The translations under genes and the position numbers were made by a program. Below, one piece after another: positions 47,651-58,322 of a DNA stretch of 64,000 bases. The DNA comes from Boesenbergia rotunda (Eukaryota > Streptophyta > Magnoliopsida > Zingiberales > Zingiberaceae), in assembly GCA_024364735.1 (NCBI GenBank), contig JAGFNQ010000733.1, forward strand, positions 1 to 64,000, read 5' to 3'. How positions within the stretch are numbered: the first letter of the stretch is position 1; every line of letters begins with the position of its first letter. Under the pieces are notes generated by a model that saw only the letters and a program-made list of their open reading frames with translations, made no database searches and was not told the DNA's origin.

Positions 47651-48833
47651 GGTCAAGGTTGAGGGAGCAAGAGAGTCACTCGGGGGGTGTTAGGTCGCCT
47701 TGGAAGGAGAAGAGTTGGAGAAGAGAGGTGTTTTGGGTGTGGCAAAATGAGGAGGTTCGGGTGGCTTATATAGGTGTTTCAGCTCGGGCGCCCGCGAGCT
47801 CCCGGGCGCCCGGGTCAGATGGTCACTGCTTTTAGCAGTGACCAGCTACTGGATGGGGGTGCCCGTGATGGACCGGGCGCCTTGGTCAGAAAGGGATGGC
47901 AGCTTTGCTGCCTTTGACTGGTCCTGGGGGCGCCCGTAAGGGTCTGGGCGCCCTGGTAAGGAAGACATGGCAGCTTTTCTGCCTTGAACGAATTGAAAGA
48001 GGTGGGGGCGCCCGAGGAGTCACGGGCGCCCTGGCTATGTAGGATTGGACAATTTTGATGTATTGTTTGATTAGTTTGACTATCTTGACCATGGTTTGAT
48101 TATTTTGACCATGGTTTGACTATTATTAGGTCAACTCTGTTCTAAACTACAGGATTTAATGTTTGTATTAAACAACAATACAGGTATTAAATGAATTTCA
48201 GTTAAGTTAAATTTTACCATCTCACCTATTCTAGAGTTGTCAATCATGTTTGCTTTATGGGTTTTTGTGAGACAGGTTTTGAATAGATAGAATTATTTTG
48301 AAAAATCATGATTTATTTCGAAAATGTTAGATTAATTTTGAAAATAATTGTTTTGAATTTATTTTGAAAAAGAGTGTTTGAATCTACAATTAACTGAAAA
48401 TTTGTGTTAGATTTGAATTTGACAAAGAATAATTTGAATTTGAATTTCAAAATCGGCTTCCAGGTCTTGGCGAGGCACTAGGCCTTCTTTGGTCGTAGCC
48501 TTATTGGATCATCAACTCTTTCCTTGACAAAGCCTTTTAATGAAATTTCATTTTCAAATTACTTTTTGAAAAATTTTGGTCTAACTAGTTTGGGTCTTGG
48601 ATCGGTAGCTTCGGCTAGTTTCACCAGTCTAAAGAGACCATGTAGTGTATACTTGATCTTATTAGAAGAGGCTTCCCTAACGTACTATCATCTCACCGCC
48701 ACTCAATACTAGGTTGTTCAAATTTCAGTTAATTGGTTCAGTCCTTAATCTAACCAGTCCTAAATCTAAGCATGATAAATTGTAGGAAATAAATAAACAA
48801 GCAATCATGCAATTTTACAATAAGAAAAAGAAT
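47651..48833 (-). other. Non-coding region between gag and ORF2 of element C
   Basis: No pol remnant. The part close to ORF2 holds GGGCGCCC palindromes (47787-48031) and a TATATA near 47768, about 120 bp upstream of the ATG, a candidate ORF2 promoter. The rest is AT-rich, with TTTGAAAA/ATTTTGA runs (48280-48460). Confidence 0.6.
47787..48031. repeat. GGGCGCCC palindrome array upstream of ORF2 of C
   Basis: About eight GGGCGCC(C) units, some as mirror pairs (CCCGGGCGCCCGGG), within 245 bp. They are absent from the next kilobase. The same motif fills part of the LTR of C. Confidence 0.82.
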
Positions 48834-50486
48834 TTATTTAACTATAAAAATTATTTTTAAATTGGCTCCCCCTGGACTAAAGCCACGATAATGATTCGGC
48901 AAGATGTGAATCTTGTCCTTGGGGATCCAATATTGATTTGACCCAGTTTGGTTGTTCAGGCATAGTTTGGGTACCCATGCCTGAACTTTAGGTCTAGACT
49001 GATTCGGTACAGCATAGTATGATCTTTGTCTAGACTTGGTTCGATAGCCTAACCCGGATCGATTTAGAACCGACTTCTGTTTTCCAAGGATTATATCAAG
49101 ACCCTTGGAACCAGAAGTGAACCGTTCTAAAGCTGCTCTAAGGTCCTTGACTTGAGTTTTCAAGGAGGAGTTCTCTTTCTCAAGTTTTTCAACTTGAGTA
49201 GAGGTTCCTTCTTGAACCTTCTCAGTTAAGGATCTAGAGTCAGCTCCCTCTTTAAGGAGTTTTACTTCCTGTCGGAGGGACTCGACTCGGATTTTGGCTT
49301 TCGCCAAGTCGCGAGAAAGATACGCAATTAATTCGGATAATTGACTTTTAGAAAACCCACTTACAGTGATTTCGCCATCCTCTGAAAATGTGAGCTTTCC
49401 ATCTTCCGGCTCCGATTCTGATTCGGTTTCGATTTCTTTCGAGGTCGTCAGAGCGAGCAGGTTTGATTGTGGGGCCTCTTCTTCTTCTTCAGACGAGGAT
49501 TCGTCCCACGTTGCCTGAAGGGCCTTCTTCTTTCTTATCTTCTTCGTTTCCTTTAGATTGGGGCATTCCGTCTTGTAGTGACCCTTCTTTTTGCATTCGT
49601 AACAGGTCACATTTGGTTTGGACTTTTCATTTGAAGGATCAGCTGGTTCTTCCTTCTTTCGGCTGGCTTTTCTTCTGTTGGACTGATTCTTCAATTCCTT
49701 GTAGTAGTTTCGTGCAAGCCGGACCAGCTTAGGTCGATCTCCTTCGCTGTCTTCTGAGTCAGAGTCTGAATCAGACTCGGGTACAAGTTGAGATTTCTTC
49801 TTTGTCATCTTTCCAGTTTTACCTGCAACAAAAGCAATGCCTTTCTCGGCCAGATTGCAGTTAGTCTGTTCATGTAATTCAAGTTCCGAAAATAATTAAT
49901 CTAGTTTAATTTTAGACAAATCTCTTGAAACTTTGTACGCATCTACCATAAATGCCCACAAAGTATTTCTAGGGAAGGCGTTAAGAGCATACCTGATCAG
50001 GTCACGGTTCTCTACCTTGTGACCGATGGTGTGTAGACCGTTCATCAGCTCCTGAATTCTGGCGTGGAGCTGAGCTGCAGATTCGTTGTCGTTTATCTTG
50101 ATTGTGTACAGCTTGTTCAGCAGAATGTCCCTCTTGCTAATTCGGGTGTCGGAGGTTCCTTCGTGCAACTCAATTAGCTTACCCCAGAGTTCCTTTGCAC
50201 TGTTGAATGGACCCACCCGGTTCAGCTCTTCTTTGGTTAAGCCGCATTGGAGTGTCTGGGTTGCTTTGGCATCGGCCTCGATTTTTCTTTTGAGTGAGGC
50301 ATCCCATTCGGTGTAGGGTTGTGGCACTCCTTCAGAATTTCTTGGGATTTCTAGACCGGATTGGATAATTATCCACATGTCCACCTGAGTTTTCAGGTGG
50401 ACTTCCATCCTACCCTTCTAGTAGGAGAAATCCTCCCCACTGAAGAGTGGTGGTCTGGCGGTACTGAAGCCCTCTTGCATGGCCAT
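48834..50486 (-). pseudogene. Gag of element C (551 codons, two nonsense codons)
   Basis: ATG at 50486 (MAMQEGFSTARPPLFSGEDF, a typical Copia Gag start) and one frame down to 48834. The UBN2-type capsid domain includes WDASLKRKIEADAKA, AKELWGKLIELHEG, and LLNKLYTIKINDNESAAQLHARI. The Ser/Asp-rich linker is followed by a CCHC knuckle CYECKKKGHYKTECP (near 49604-49563), a coiled coil (VEKLEKENSSLKTQVKDL) and the LERFTSGSKGL...LGYR block. TAG at 50418-50420 replaces the Trp of the YWK motif, and TAA at 49896-49898 replaces a sense codon after KIKLD. Where protease should begin, the frame simply ends. The primer site is 200 bp upstream. Confidence 0.9.
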
Positions 50487-50685
50487 TTAGGAATTACTGA
50501 AAAGAAAGAGAGAGAGAAAAAAAAGTCCCAAGACTTGGTCTTGGATTAGCAGTGTGGGAAGAGAAAAGAAAATTTTATCGAGTGGTGTTGCACCAACCTC
50601 GATTAACGAAACAAATTCGATTAAAAAAAGATTCGAAGAAAAAATCTGAAAAAAAATCTCAAATTGGTGGTTGCACCAAATTTGA

Positions 50686-50707
50686 GCTTCCCCGCTCTGA
50701 TACCACT
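50686..50707 (-). other. Primer binding site of element C (initiator-Met tRNA)
   Basis: On the minus strand TGGTATCAGAGC with a two-base spacer from the LTR end; the standard Copia primer site. Confidence 0.9.
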
Positions 50708-51874
50708 TGTTGGATCGAGAAAATACGATAGAGGGGGGTGAATATCGTAAATCATTTCAGATTGAAAAAGAGAATGCACAGCAGAAAATTAACACAAAAA
50801 CACACACGAACACAAGGATTTACTTGGTTCGGAGTCGCGGTCGGCTCCTACTCCAAGGCCCACGGTCCTTGACCGTTTACTACGGGCAATTCTATAATCG
50901 CGCAAGTTATTACAAAAATTTGTATAGTAATAGTGCAGTAAAAAGTACACTTATGCTCTTTGTTACCGACGCCCGGTGTAGATCGTTCTTCAGTGCGGAG
51001 GGTCGTCGTCGGTGCTTGAATCTCGAGATCCGAGGTTTCCGGAGCAGAGCGCTTGAGTCGAAGAGCGTAGAGGCGTTGGAAGAATTGATGTCGAAGCCTT
51101 AGGGGTTGAGCCCCTTTTATAGTGCATCTGGTGGCGCCCTGGACGTTGGGGGCGCCCTCCACGTGTCTCTGGATCCGCAAACCCCTATCCGGAACTCGGT
51201 CAGCCCTTATCCCTCCAGGATCAGGCTCAGAGTTTGACGGGGGCGCCCGGGACACAGGGGGCGCCCCGGTTGACTTGGTCTTGCTGGCTTCGCGGATGTC
51301 TTTGCTTCGATCGCTGGCTGACTTGGACCCAGGGCGCCCGAGGCATCCAAGGTGCCCGGGACCACCGGGGCGCCCGGGAGCTTGAGGGCGCCTGGCCCAG
51401 TGAGCTTCCGAAGCGTTACTTGCTCAGCTTGTCTTGCCTTCACCTTGGGGGCGCCCGGGACCTCCGGGGCGCCCTGGCCAGCTATCTGCCTCTCTCCTTT
51501 GGGGCGTTCTGAGCTGCAGAAACTCGCTCCTTCGGTCCTGCATCCAGGGTTAGTACCAAACATAATAAAGCAAGAATATTAGGTTTATACAGCCTTAGCT
51601 GTCTTGGTTCTGACTTCGAGTCTCCAAAATGGAACCCTAGGTCAAACCAACGCCTACTGTTCCCTCGACGGGGAACGTGTCCTCATCTACTCCTCTCAGG
51701 AGAATTTACCTGTTGCCAACCGGCTCCTCCGGTTGGACTTTTGCCTAACAGTCCTTCGCTAGGACTTCAATATGTAGACTCAAGTAACATGTTAGATAAA
51801 AATAACATCTTAACTTTTGAACCCTTTGTCATTATCAAAATCCGGGTTCAACTTAGGTGCTGTCTGCACCAACA
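50708..51874 (-). repeat. 5' LTR of element C
   Basis: 1167 bp, TGTTGGATCGAG...GCACCAACA as read on +, matching the interrupted 3' LTR. It includes the GGGCGCCC array (about 51133-51475) and one unit of the 'gtccttcgc' tandem motif near 51750. ORFs on both strands in the GC-rich array are artefacts. Confidence 0.92.
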
Positions 51875-52579
51875 GGCAGAATACAGTCTAGGATGATTTT
51901 ATACAAGATGTTGCCAACTGGACTCATGTGCCTAGCTATAAAGATACGCTCCAGAGGAGGTCAAGGATTATCAAAATAATGACGATTAATTTGATCAATG
52001 GTTATATTGGGCAAGGTTAATGGCTCAGTGACATTGAGGAAAATGCAAATGGGTTATCTAAACCCTACACCCTAAAAATGATCCTAATAATGCATGCGTA
52101 AAAGGAATGGTAACTCCCTGTACCATAGACTCATACGTCCCATCATCGGGACTACTACATGTAAGATTAGCATAAAGCTCCTTGCAGAGGTCAATGTTGA
52201 CATAATGCTGACAGTATACTAGCTTTTCTAACCCAAAATGTGTAATAATCTCAATTATGTGAGGAGTAATCACCTGGAAGTATGTTTGATTGAGATATCT
52301 ACAATTCATCAAAATGAAGTCAATATTGTTAAACACCCCCCGGCAAGCCTTGGAATGGAACCGAGGTGCCGCAGGATCTAAGGACTGTTGTTGGGATGAT
52401 CCCTCACCAACCCTTCTCTTTGGCCTAGCCCTAAAAACAACCACCATATGCATGTACCAAAAATGACACAATCAAGAAGAAAAACAAGGTAAATATGCAC
52501 AAAATGAAGAGTTAGTCATCACGAACCAAATGAGAAAAATGAAGCAAATGATTCATTACCGTTTCTCCGGTCGTTGCAT
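51875..52579 (-). pseudogene. ORF2 of element B, 5' part (two exons, split by C)
   Basis: Exon 1 is 52579-52560 (ATG CAA CGA CCG GAG AAA CG), the intron 52559-52431 (129 bp, GTAATG...TTTTAG) and exon 2 from 52430. The splice gives an Arg codon in phase 2 and a basic RPKRR, exactly as in C. LEKLVYCQHYVNIDLCKELYAN and VQGVTIPFTHALLGSFLG match ORF2 of C. The frame then stops at 52060-52058 and is shifted; traces (ILYKIILDCILP) continue to the C insertion at 51875 and go on at 8155. So the gene is dead in this copy, but its conserved layout supports a real gene in the family. Confidence 0.78.
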
Positions 52580-53049
52580 GATGGTTAATGATCAAGGTTG
52601 ACTCAAGGAGGGTGTTTTTTCCTGCCCTAGATTCAGATCAAAGGTGAGGGATGGCTAGAAACTCGATTTCAGGACCTTGGGAAACCTTAGAGTAGCTGGG
52701 GAGATCAAATGAGGAAGATGGCGATAAGGGGCGGCGTTGAAACCCAAGGTTCGGGCGCCCCCGCGCGAGGTTTTCTTTTAAAGATTCGCAACATCAGTCG
52801 ACTGCCCCAGGGTCAGTCGACTGATGAACTAAACAGAAAGATCAGTCGACTGATGGGGAATCAGTCAACTGCTGTATTGAATATCCTAGTTTCTTATTCG
52901 AACTGGACCAGTCGACTGCCTCTGCATCAGTCGACTGATACCCTATATTTCAGCATTTCTGACCCAACTGTAAGATGTGTATACTGAAAGACATGAATTT
53001 CTTTATATAAACATCTTCATTTTGAAAAGAAAATCACAACCACACTAGG
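52580..53049 (-). other. Upstream region of ORF2 in element B with CAGTCGACTG cluster
   Basis: Six exact or near CAGTCGACTG palindromes at about 52795-52945, 215-365 bp upstream of the ORF2 ATG, mirroring the GGGCGCCC cluster upstream of ORF2 in C. TTTATATAAA-like sequence at 53001-53009. No ORF is credible. Confidence 0.65.
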
Positions 53050-53149
53050 TGTCTGTTTATATTAGTACATGCATGAAGTCCAATTACTTTGCATTGTAGA
53101 TAACATGGTGTGTGGTGTCACATGGAAGATCATGTTATCAGTTCCTTAG

Positions 53150-53157
53150 TATAAATA
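53150..53157 (+). promoter_or_regulatory. Putative TATA box of LTR F
   Basis: TATAAATA followed by GAGGCTC, about 100 bp from the proposed LTR start, as in Copia LTRs with a short U3. Confidence 0.55.
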
Positions 53158-53928
53158 GAGGCTCACAACCGAGATGGAATTGGACAACCCATCGGGATAG
53201 TTATAGTGTAATTAGATGTGGTTGGTCTTGACCATAGAATTATACTAGTGTGCTTTGAGTACATTGAGCAGGACCTAAACCCGAGGTTATCCAATTTGTA
53301 CTGACTCGATAATTGGATAGGACCTCAGATTTTATTATGGAGTACGATCCCTTAATCTCGAAATAATATCGGGCATATATTATTAATTATTATTTCATTG
53401 ATTTATCAATGGGCGAGATCTATTCTGTTAGATTGATAGGCTTGGTAAGTTGAGAGATAATATTAATAATATGATGGGTCGATTATTATTGACGGAATTC
53501 GTGTCCTGGTAAGTCAGGATGATGATGCCCCCTTGATGAGCTCAAAAGGTTCATCGTGCTAAACCTTACAGGTGGATTTGATCCGGCACGATAATAAGGT
53601 TGAGTGGTACTAGTCAAGGACCCAGAGGTTAATTAATTTAAATTGTCAGTAATTTAATTAATTAACGGGCATTCAAGATCTTAAACACGGGGGATGGACA
53701 ACTCATAATAAGTGGAGCTCATATGTAAATATGAGGGTTGGTGAAATAATTCAATGGGGTCCTTTAGTGGAATGGATTCTCATTAATGGACCGGGTCCAT
53801 TAGCAGGCCGAGATCCAACTCCTCCTCATGGTCCCTACCGTAGCCCTATATATACCCTCTAGTGGCATGGAACTAAAAAAATAATCGATCCAATTAATTA
53901 ATCCAAGAGAACACAAAATAAATCCTAA

Positions 53929-54144
53929 AGGGGCGTTTGGTAGGTTTGTTTTTCATTTTCATTTTCGGTAGAAAATACGATTTTCTGGAAAATGTGTTTG
54001 GTTTGCATTTTCCAGCTTTGTTTTCCAGAAAAAATATATAGCGTTTTCTGGAAAACTAGAGAATGAAAAAAAGTTATTTTTTAGAAAATGAGAAAATACG
54101 ATTTTCTAAAAAAAAAAAAAAAATAGAACAAACCAAACGCCTCT
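53929..54144. mobile_element. Tourist-like MITE (PIF/Harbinger type) inside LTR F
   Basis: 216 bp with inverted ends AGGGGCGTTTGGT and ACCAAACGCCTCT (one mismatch) and a 3 bp TAA target duplication (53926-53928 and 54145-54147). The interior is made of 'gattttctggaaaa'-like inverted motifs that would fold. No coding capacity. Confidence 0.8.
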
Positions 54145-54153
54145 TAAATTTTC

Positions 54154-54156
<3 letters not shown>

Positions 54157-54197
<41 letters not shown>

Positions 54198-54206
54198 TCT
54201 CTCTCG
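54157..54206. repeat. (CT)n microsatellite
   Basis: About 20 CT units with two short TTCC interruptions, just after the MITE. It explains the Ser-Leu and Arg-Glu repeats seen in overlapping ORFs. Confidence 0.95.
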
Positions 54207-54343
54207 TTGAGTTCGGCGCTGACCCTTGTGAAGAAAGAGGCTGCTCGGCTGCAATTCCTCCATCCCCATTGATCAGCGCCTCTGGATGATCAAGTTGCTT
54301 ATGCAACTTGTAATGGCTTTTCCTCTCTTCGACAATTGATTCA

Positions 54344-54900
54344 CTGCAATTTCTTGAGGAGGACAATTGCCTCACGGCAATTTCCTTAGGTAGACAATTG
54401 CATGAAGCAACTGCAATTTCCTGAGGAGGACAATTGCCTCACGGCAATTTCCTTAGGTAGACAATTGCATGAAGCAATTGCTTGGAGGCAAGGAAGTCAA
54501 TTGCCTCACGGCAATTTTCTGAGCAGGAAAATTAATTGAGGCGATTTCATGGGAGCGAGGAAGACAATTGCCACACGGCAATTTCTGAAAATTACGGCAA
54601 CCAATTTCTGGATTTGTGAGGTAATTTTTGGAATTGCAGCTCACGGTAATTTCTGGAATTGCAGTTCGCAGCAATAGAAAGGCAATTTCTGGAATTGCAG
54701 CTCACGGTAATTTCATGGAATTGCAGTTCGCGGCAATAGAAAGGCAATTTCTGGAATTGTGAGGCAATTTCTGGAATTGCAGCTCACGGTAATTTCATGG
54801 AATTGCGAAATTGCCTCTCAAGAGAAATTGCCTCTCACGGCAATTTCTTGGCGCACGGATCACGAGGCAAGGGAAATTGCCTCTCCCGGCAATTTTGGAG
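54344..54900. repeat. AATTGCC..GGCAATT palindromic repeat array in LTR F
   Basis: More than twenty occurrences of CAATTGCCTCACGGCAATTT or its halves, including larger direct units ('gaggaggacaattgcctcacggcaatttccttaggtagac', twice near 54356 and 54432) and 'tttctggaattgcagctcacggtaattt' units (54640-54810). Confidence 0.85.
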
Positions 54901-55550
54901 CTGTTGGTTTTGACTGTAGAGATGTTGTTCTCCAAGGAGCAAAGTTGTTTATAACTTTGTCTTGAAATAATTCACAGTTAGGACGTTGACTGTGAAAGAG
55001 ACGAATAGTAAGGTTTGTATTTGGATTATCTCCTTAGAGTGGCCGGCGGTATCCCTTTTGTTAGGGATTAGTTGGCGCAAGGAGAAGGGATCAACTTTAT
55101 AACCACGAGTCTTGGTAGATCGTCACCCACACGACGTCCAAGAGGGGAGGGTCATACGGTAGAAGATCGTAAGGTAATAGGAGGTATAATTCTTCCTTGG
55201 CTCCTTCATTCTTATTTGTGCCTTGTTGCTTTGTCTCGTCATTTTATGTGTGTTAGTTTATTAATTTGATTTCGTATCATAACCATTAATTTACTAAATG
55301 GATCCCGACTATAAACACAAAAGCCGGCGGTCAACTCGTCATTTTTTCCGCAGTCGAATGGTCAAGCAAATCACAAGGTCGATTTTGGTAATTATATTGG
55401 CCGAGTTGTGATTTGGATCATTCGATACGGCACGAGATGGTCGTAGGGAGACGGGTCTCCATTCGGATTAATTTTTAATCCGTAGACATGGAGAGATCTC
55501 TCGAATCGACCGAGTATTAGCTTAGGAAACCCACCAAGCCATACCCAACA

Positions 55551-57231
55551 CCAACTTCAGAAATGCACCAGAAATTTCATAAATTTCCAAAAAAACTCCA
55601 AATTTTATGAAGATGGTTGTGGTACCCATGTCTATTTGGGAAAAATACATTAACACATGTATTTATCACCAATCTCAAAATTGACACAAAACTCAAACTT
55701 ATCTAAATAGTTCAATTGAACCTTGACCTAAAGTCCTAGTTTTGATCTCTCCTTGATGTATCTTCTCATCCTCACCCACAATGCATCCCTAGCATTGATT
55801 TGTATGACATCTATACATTGAAAACCAATTTTCATGCAATATGGTTTCATTGTCATATTTATGCATGATACATTACTTTTAATGTGTCAAATCCCTAGGA
55901 TTAAGACTCACAACTTGTCCCCAAATCCTTTGGCACATTCCGTAATTCTTCTAGTCCTTTTGGAGAAACCCTCTTGAGATCCATTGACCATGAATCCCAA
56001 CTTAACTCCTAGAGCTCCCCTTGAGCTCTTAGCCTTAGTCACCTCCCTAGGTGACTCATCTATAATGACAAGACTGCACTGGTGTACCTCTGGTACTTCT
56101 TGACCTACAACCCTAACTTTCTTGACTTTGTACACCTTGTCCTTAGTTAAGTTTTTCTTTTTTCCCTTTAAATGGCTTTTCCTTGCCATTTTTGGCCTTT
56201 CCCTTGCTATAGTCATATGACATCCTTGCATATGACTTTTCCATAACATTTGATCTCATAGGTCGATATCCTAGACCCGATTTATCATTGTCGAGGTTTT
56301 GACTATCCGAAACCATGCCTAAGCCCTTAGATCCACCAATGAATCTCTCTAGGGGTTTCTCTAATTTGTCAAGCTTTGCCCTCAAAGCTTGATTTTCGCT
56401 CTCTAGGTTCTTAACCTTAGCATCACCATATCCACCTTGGATATTTCTAGATCTACCCATTTGTCTAGGCATGTGTCTCCCTTTCTTTGGATTAATGCCT
56501 TAGGGTTTAAAAATTCTAGGTTTATCATGATACATAAATTCCTTAGGGTTTTGAGATACAACATTAGCCCTATTTTATCATAATATCTAAAACCAAAATT
56601 ATGCATACGCAAATGATTCTCATTATTTCTAACATTCATGGAGAAACTTGAAAAATGCTTAAAGTTAGGGATTACCTCCCTTGCCCTTGTAACTCCCCCT
56701 TGATTTGAGCTTCTCTTCTTCTCCCACTTCCTCAAATGCTCCAATTTCTTGAATTCTCCTTTTCTTGAGCATTTGGTGTGGTAGTGTCCTAGCTCACCAC
56801 ATGTGTAACACCTAATGTGTTTTTTCTCCTTCTTTTTCCTACAACTGATGTTAGATTTTAAATGAATTGACTTGAGTTTAGGGTTTACCTCCTTTTTACC
56901 TAATGGACACTTGTCCTTGTAGTGTCCCTACTTGTTGCATCCAAAGCAAATGATGTGGTCTTTTGACTTTGCTTTGATGGAGGTAGATACTTCTTCTTGC
57001 TTATGTATTGAGGATGGTCTCTCCTCCCCCTCAATCCTTGAAGTAGAGACCTCTTCTTCTCCCTTTGATGAAGTGGATGAATCTTCAATTTCTTGTGCCA
57101 CTTCACTTGAGGGGATGGATGACTCTTTTTTTCCTTTCTCCTCCTCTTCGGATGTTGAGCTTCTTTCCTCATTCGATTGGTCCTTTCTCCTCTTCTTGGA
57201 CTATTGAGCTCATTTCCTTGAGCTCTTCCAC
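55551..57231 (-). pseudogene. Gag of element B, C-terminal part
   Basis: Continues the B gag beyond element J. It holds two CCHC knuckles, CFGCNK-stop-GHYKDKC (56948-56907, with TAG at 56928-56930) and CYTCGELGHYHTKC (56810-56769). A coiled coil (NLESENQALRAKLDKLEK) and the LERFIGGSKGL...LGYR block follow near 56420-56270, the same order as in gag of C. The frame is broken by several shifts. After 55908 there is about 350 bp of non-coding DNA to LTR F. No protease motif follows. Confidence 0.78.
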
Positions 57232-57807
57232 CAGTTCGGATCTTCTGTCCCGAGTTCCCCTCTGTCCCTCTGTCCCAAGCGCAAAACGACAAAAAAACAC
57301 ATGCCCTCAGCATGACTTCGCGATCAAAATTTCCTCGCGCTCGACCCGTGCCCTAAATCCCTTCCCGCCGAGCTCCCCTTTACAGACGATCGCGTGCCCT
57401 TAACCCCAGTCGTCGCTGCTTCCCCTACCATCTTCGCTCCCAGTCGCTAGCAGAGGGACCTCCTTCTCGTTGCCTACCTTCATCGCCTTCCCTACCTCTT
57501 CCCCTGTCTTCAAGGTACTACTTTTTGCCCTAATTATCTCCCCTCCCTTTTTCCCCTCTATTCTGACCTCCTCAACGCAGCCGCCGGGATCCCTGACCAT
57601 TTGCTGCGTTCGTGTCGGCGGTGTGGAGATACCCAACAACAAACAGGTAGATGCTCCCAGTCGCTAGCAGAGGGACCTCCTTCTCACTGCCTACCTTCAT
57701 CGCCTTCCCTACTTCTTCCCCTGTCTTCAAGGTACTGCTTTTTGCCCTAATTATCTCCCCTCCCCTTTTCCCCGTCCGTCGCTGATCCTAACCTTCTATT
57801 CTGACAA

Positions 57808-58276
57808 AGTTAACAAGCAAAGGATGTGGTTGTTTGCTTGTTGTTGATGAGATGCTTCATCTGATCGGGACCTTTACCGATGGTGATCTGCGGCGCACAC
57901 TCAAGGCGTATGTGCAACCATCTTCAACCTTGCGGTTGGCGAGATGTGCAACAGGTATTTTCTCTTCTCTAATGTTCTTGAATATTTAATGATGTTTTTC
58001 TCAAGTTTCTAAATTATTATCCCTTTAGTTGCTTTTATGGATATATCTTCTTTTATCAACAACTGTTCTGATGTTTTGCTTTACAATGCTGATTAAAGAA
58101 GTTCTGCAACAGGAACCCAAGATCAATTAGCCCAGAAGCTATGGCTGTCCGCTGTCGACGCAATGGAGAGGATGGAATCACCCCCTTTTGCCGTGCAATT
58201 CTTACCCATTGTCGATGCTAGCAATGTTGTGATTGGTATAATCTCCCTGCATGGATTGGTTTCAGCAGGCTTGTGA
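57808..58276 (+). pseudogene. Arabinose-5-phosphate isomerase fragment, left arm of J
   Basis: Exon 57808-57954 encodes SKGCGCLLVVDE and IGTFTDGDLRRTLKA, then, one frame off, IFNLAVGEMCNR. It ends at a GT donor (57955). The intron ends in CAACAG and exon 58113-58276 encodes NPRSISPEAMAV and, after a 7 bp frameshifting insertion, ERMESPPFAVQFLPIVD...GIISLHGLVSAGL then TGA. These match the C-terminal CBS-domain region of plant KpsF-type arabinose-5-phosphate isomerase (from memory of the family). The sugar isomerase domain is missing, so it cannot be an enzyme. It keeps intron sequence, so it was captured from genomic DNA, not mRNA. Confidence 0.82.
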
Positions 58277-58322
58277 TCTTAATTCATCGTGTTTTCATTT
58301 GTTTGGTCTTAAACTGTAGTGA

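Larger units (their letters stand above)
8156..51874 (-). mobile_element. Copia-type LTR element C, inserted in ORF2 of B
   Basis: LTRs at 8156-16616 (interrupted) and 50708-51874, with a perfect 5 bp target duplication GGCAG at 8151-8155 and 51875-51879. On the minus strand: 5' LTR, initiator-Met primer site, gag, about 1.2 kb of non-coding DNA, spliced ORF2, 3' untranslated region, polypurine tract, 3' LTR. No protease, integrase or reverse transcriptase is found. Its own DNA is about 7.8 kb; the rest is H and I (in the 3' LTR), D, E and G (in the 3' region), and a tandem duplication. It is younger than B, which it interrupts. Confidence 0.92.
53050..55550 (+). mobile_element. Copia LTR F (solo or truncated), inserted in B
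   Basis: The right end is CCCAACA near 55550; the left end is near 53050 ('tgtttatattagtac'). TATAAATA lies at 53150 and the part before the right end resembles the U5 of element A ('ggtaatagg' after an 'acgacgtccaagagggga' block). No primer site or coding region follows, so it may be a solo LTR. I could not find a clear target duplication, so both ends are approximate. It contains a MITE, a CT microsatellite and a long AATTGCC/GGCAATT array. Short ORFs inside are not supported. Confidence 0.6.

Noticed and set aside
53050..55550. An exact boundary and target duplication for LTR F
   Set aside because: Several TG and CA candidates were tried (CCAAC, ACACC, CTAGG) but no matching pair was found, so only approximate ends are given.
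57808..58276. A functional arabinose-5-phosphate isomerase gene
   Set aside because: Only the last CBS-domain exons are present, with frameshifts, inside the arm of a transposable element.
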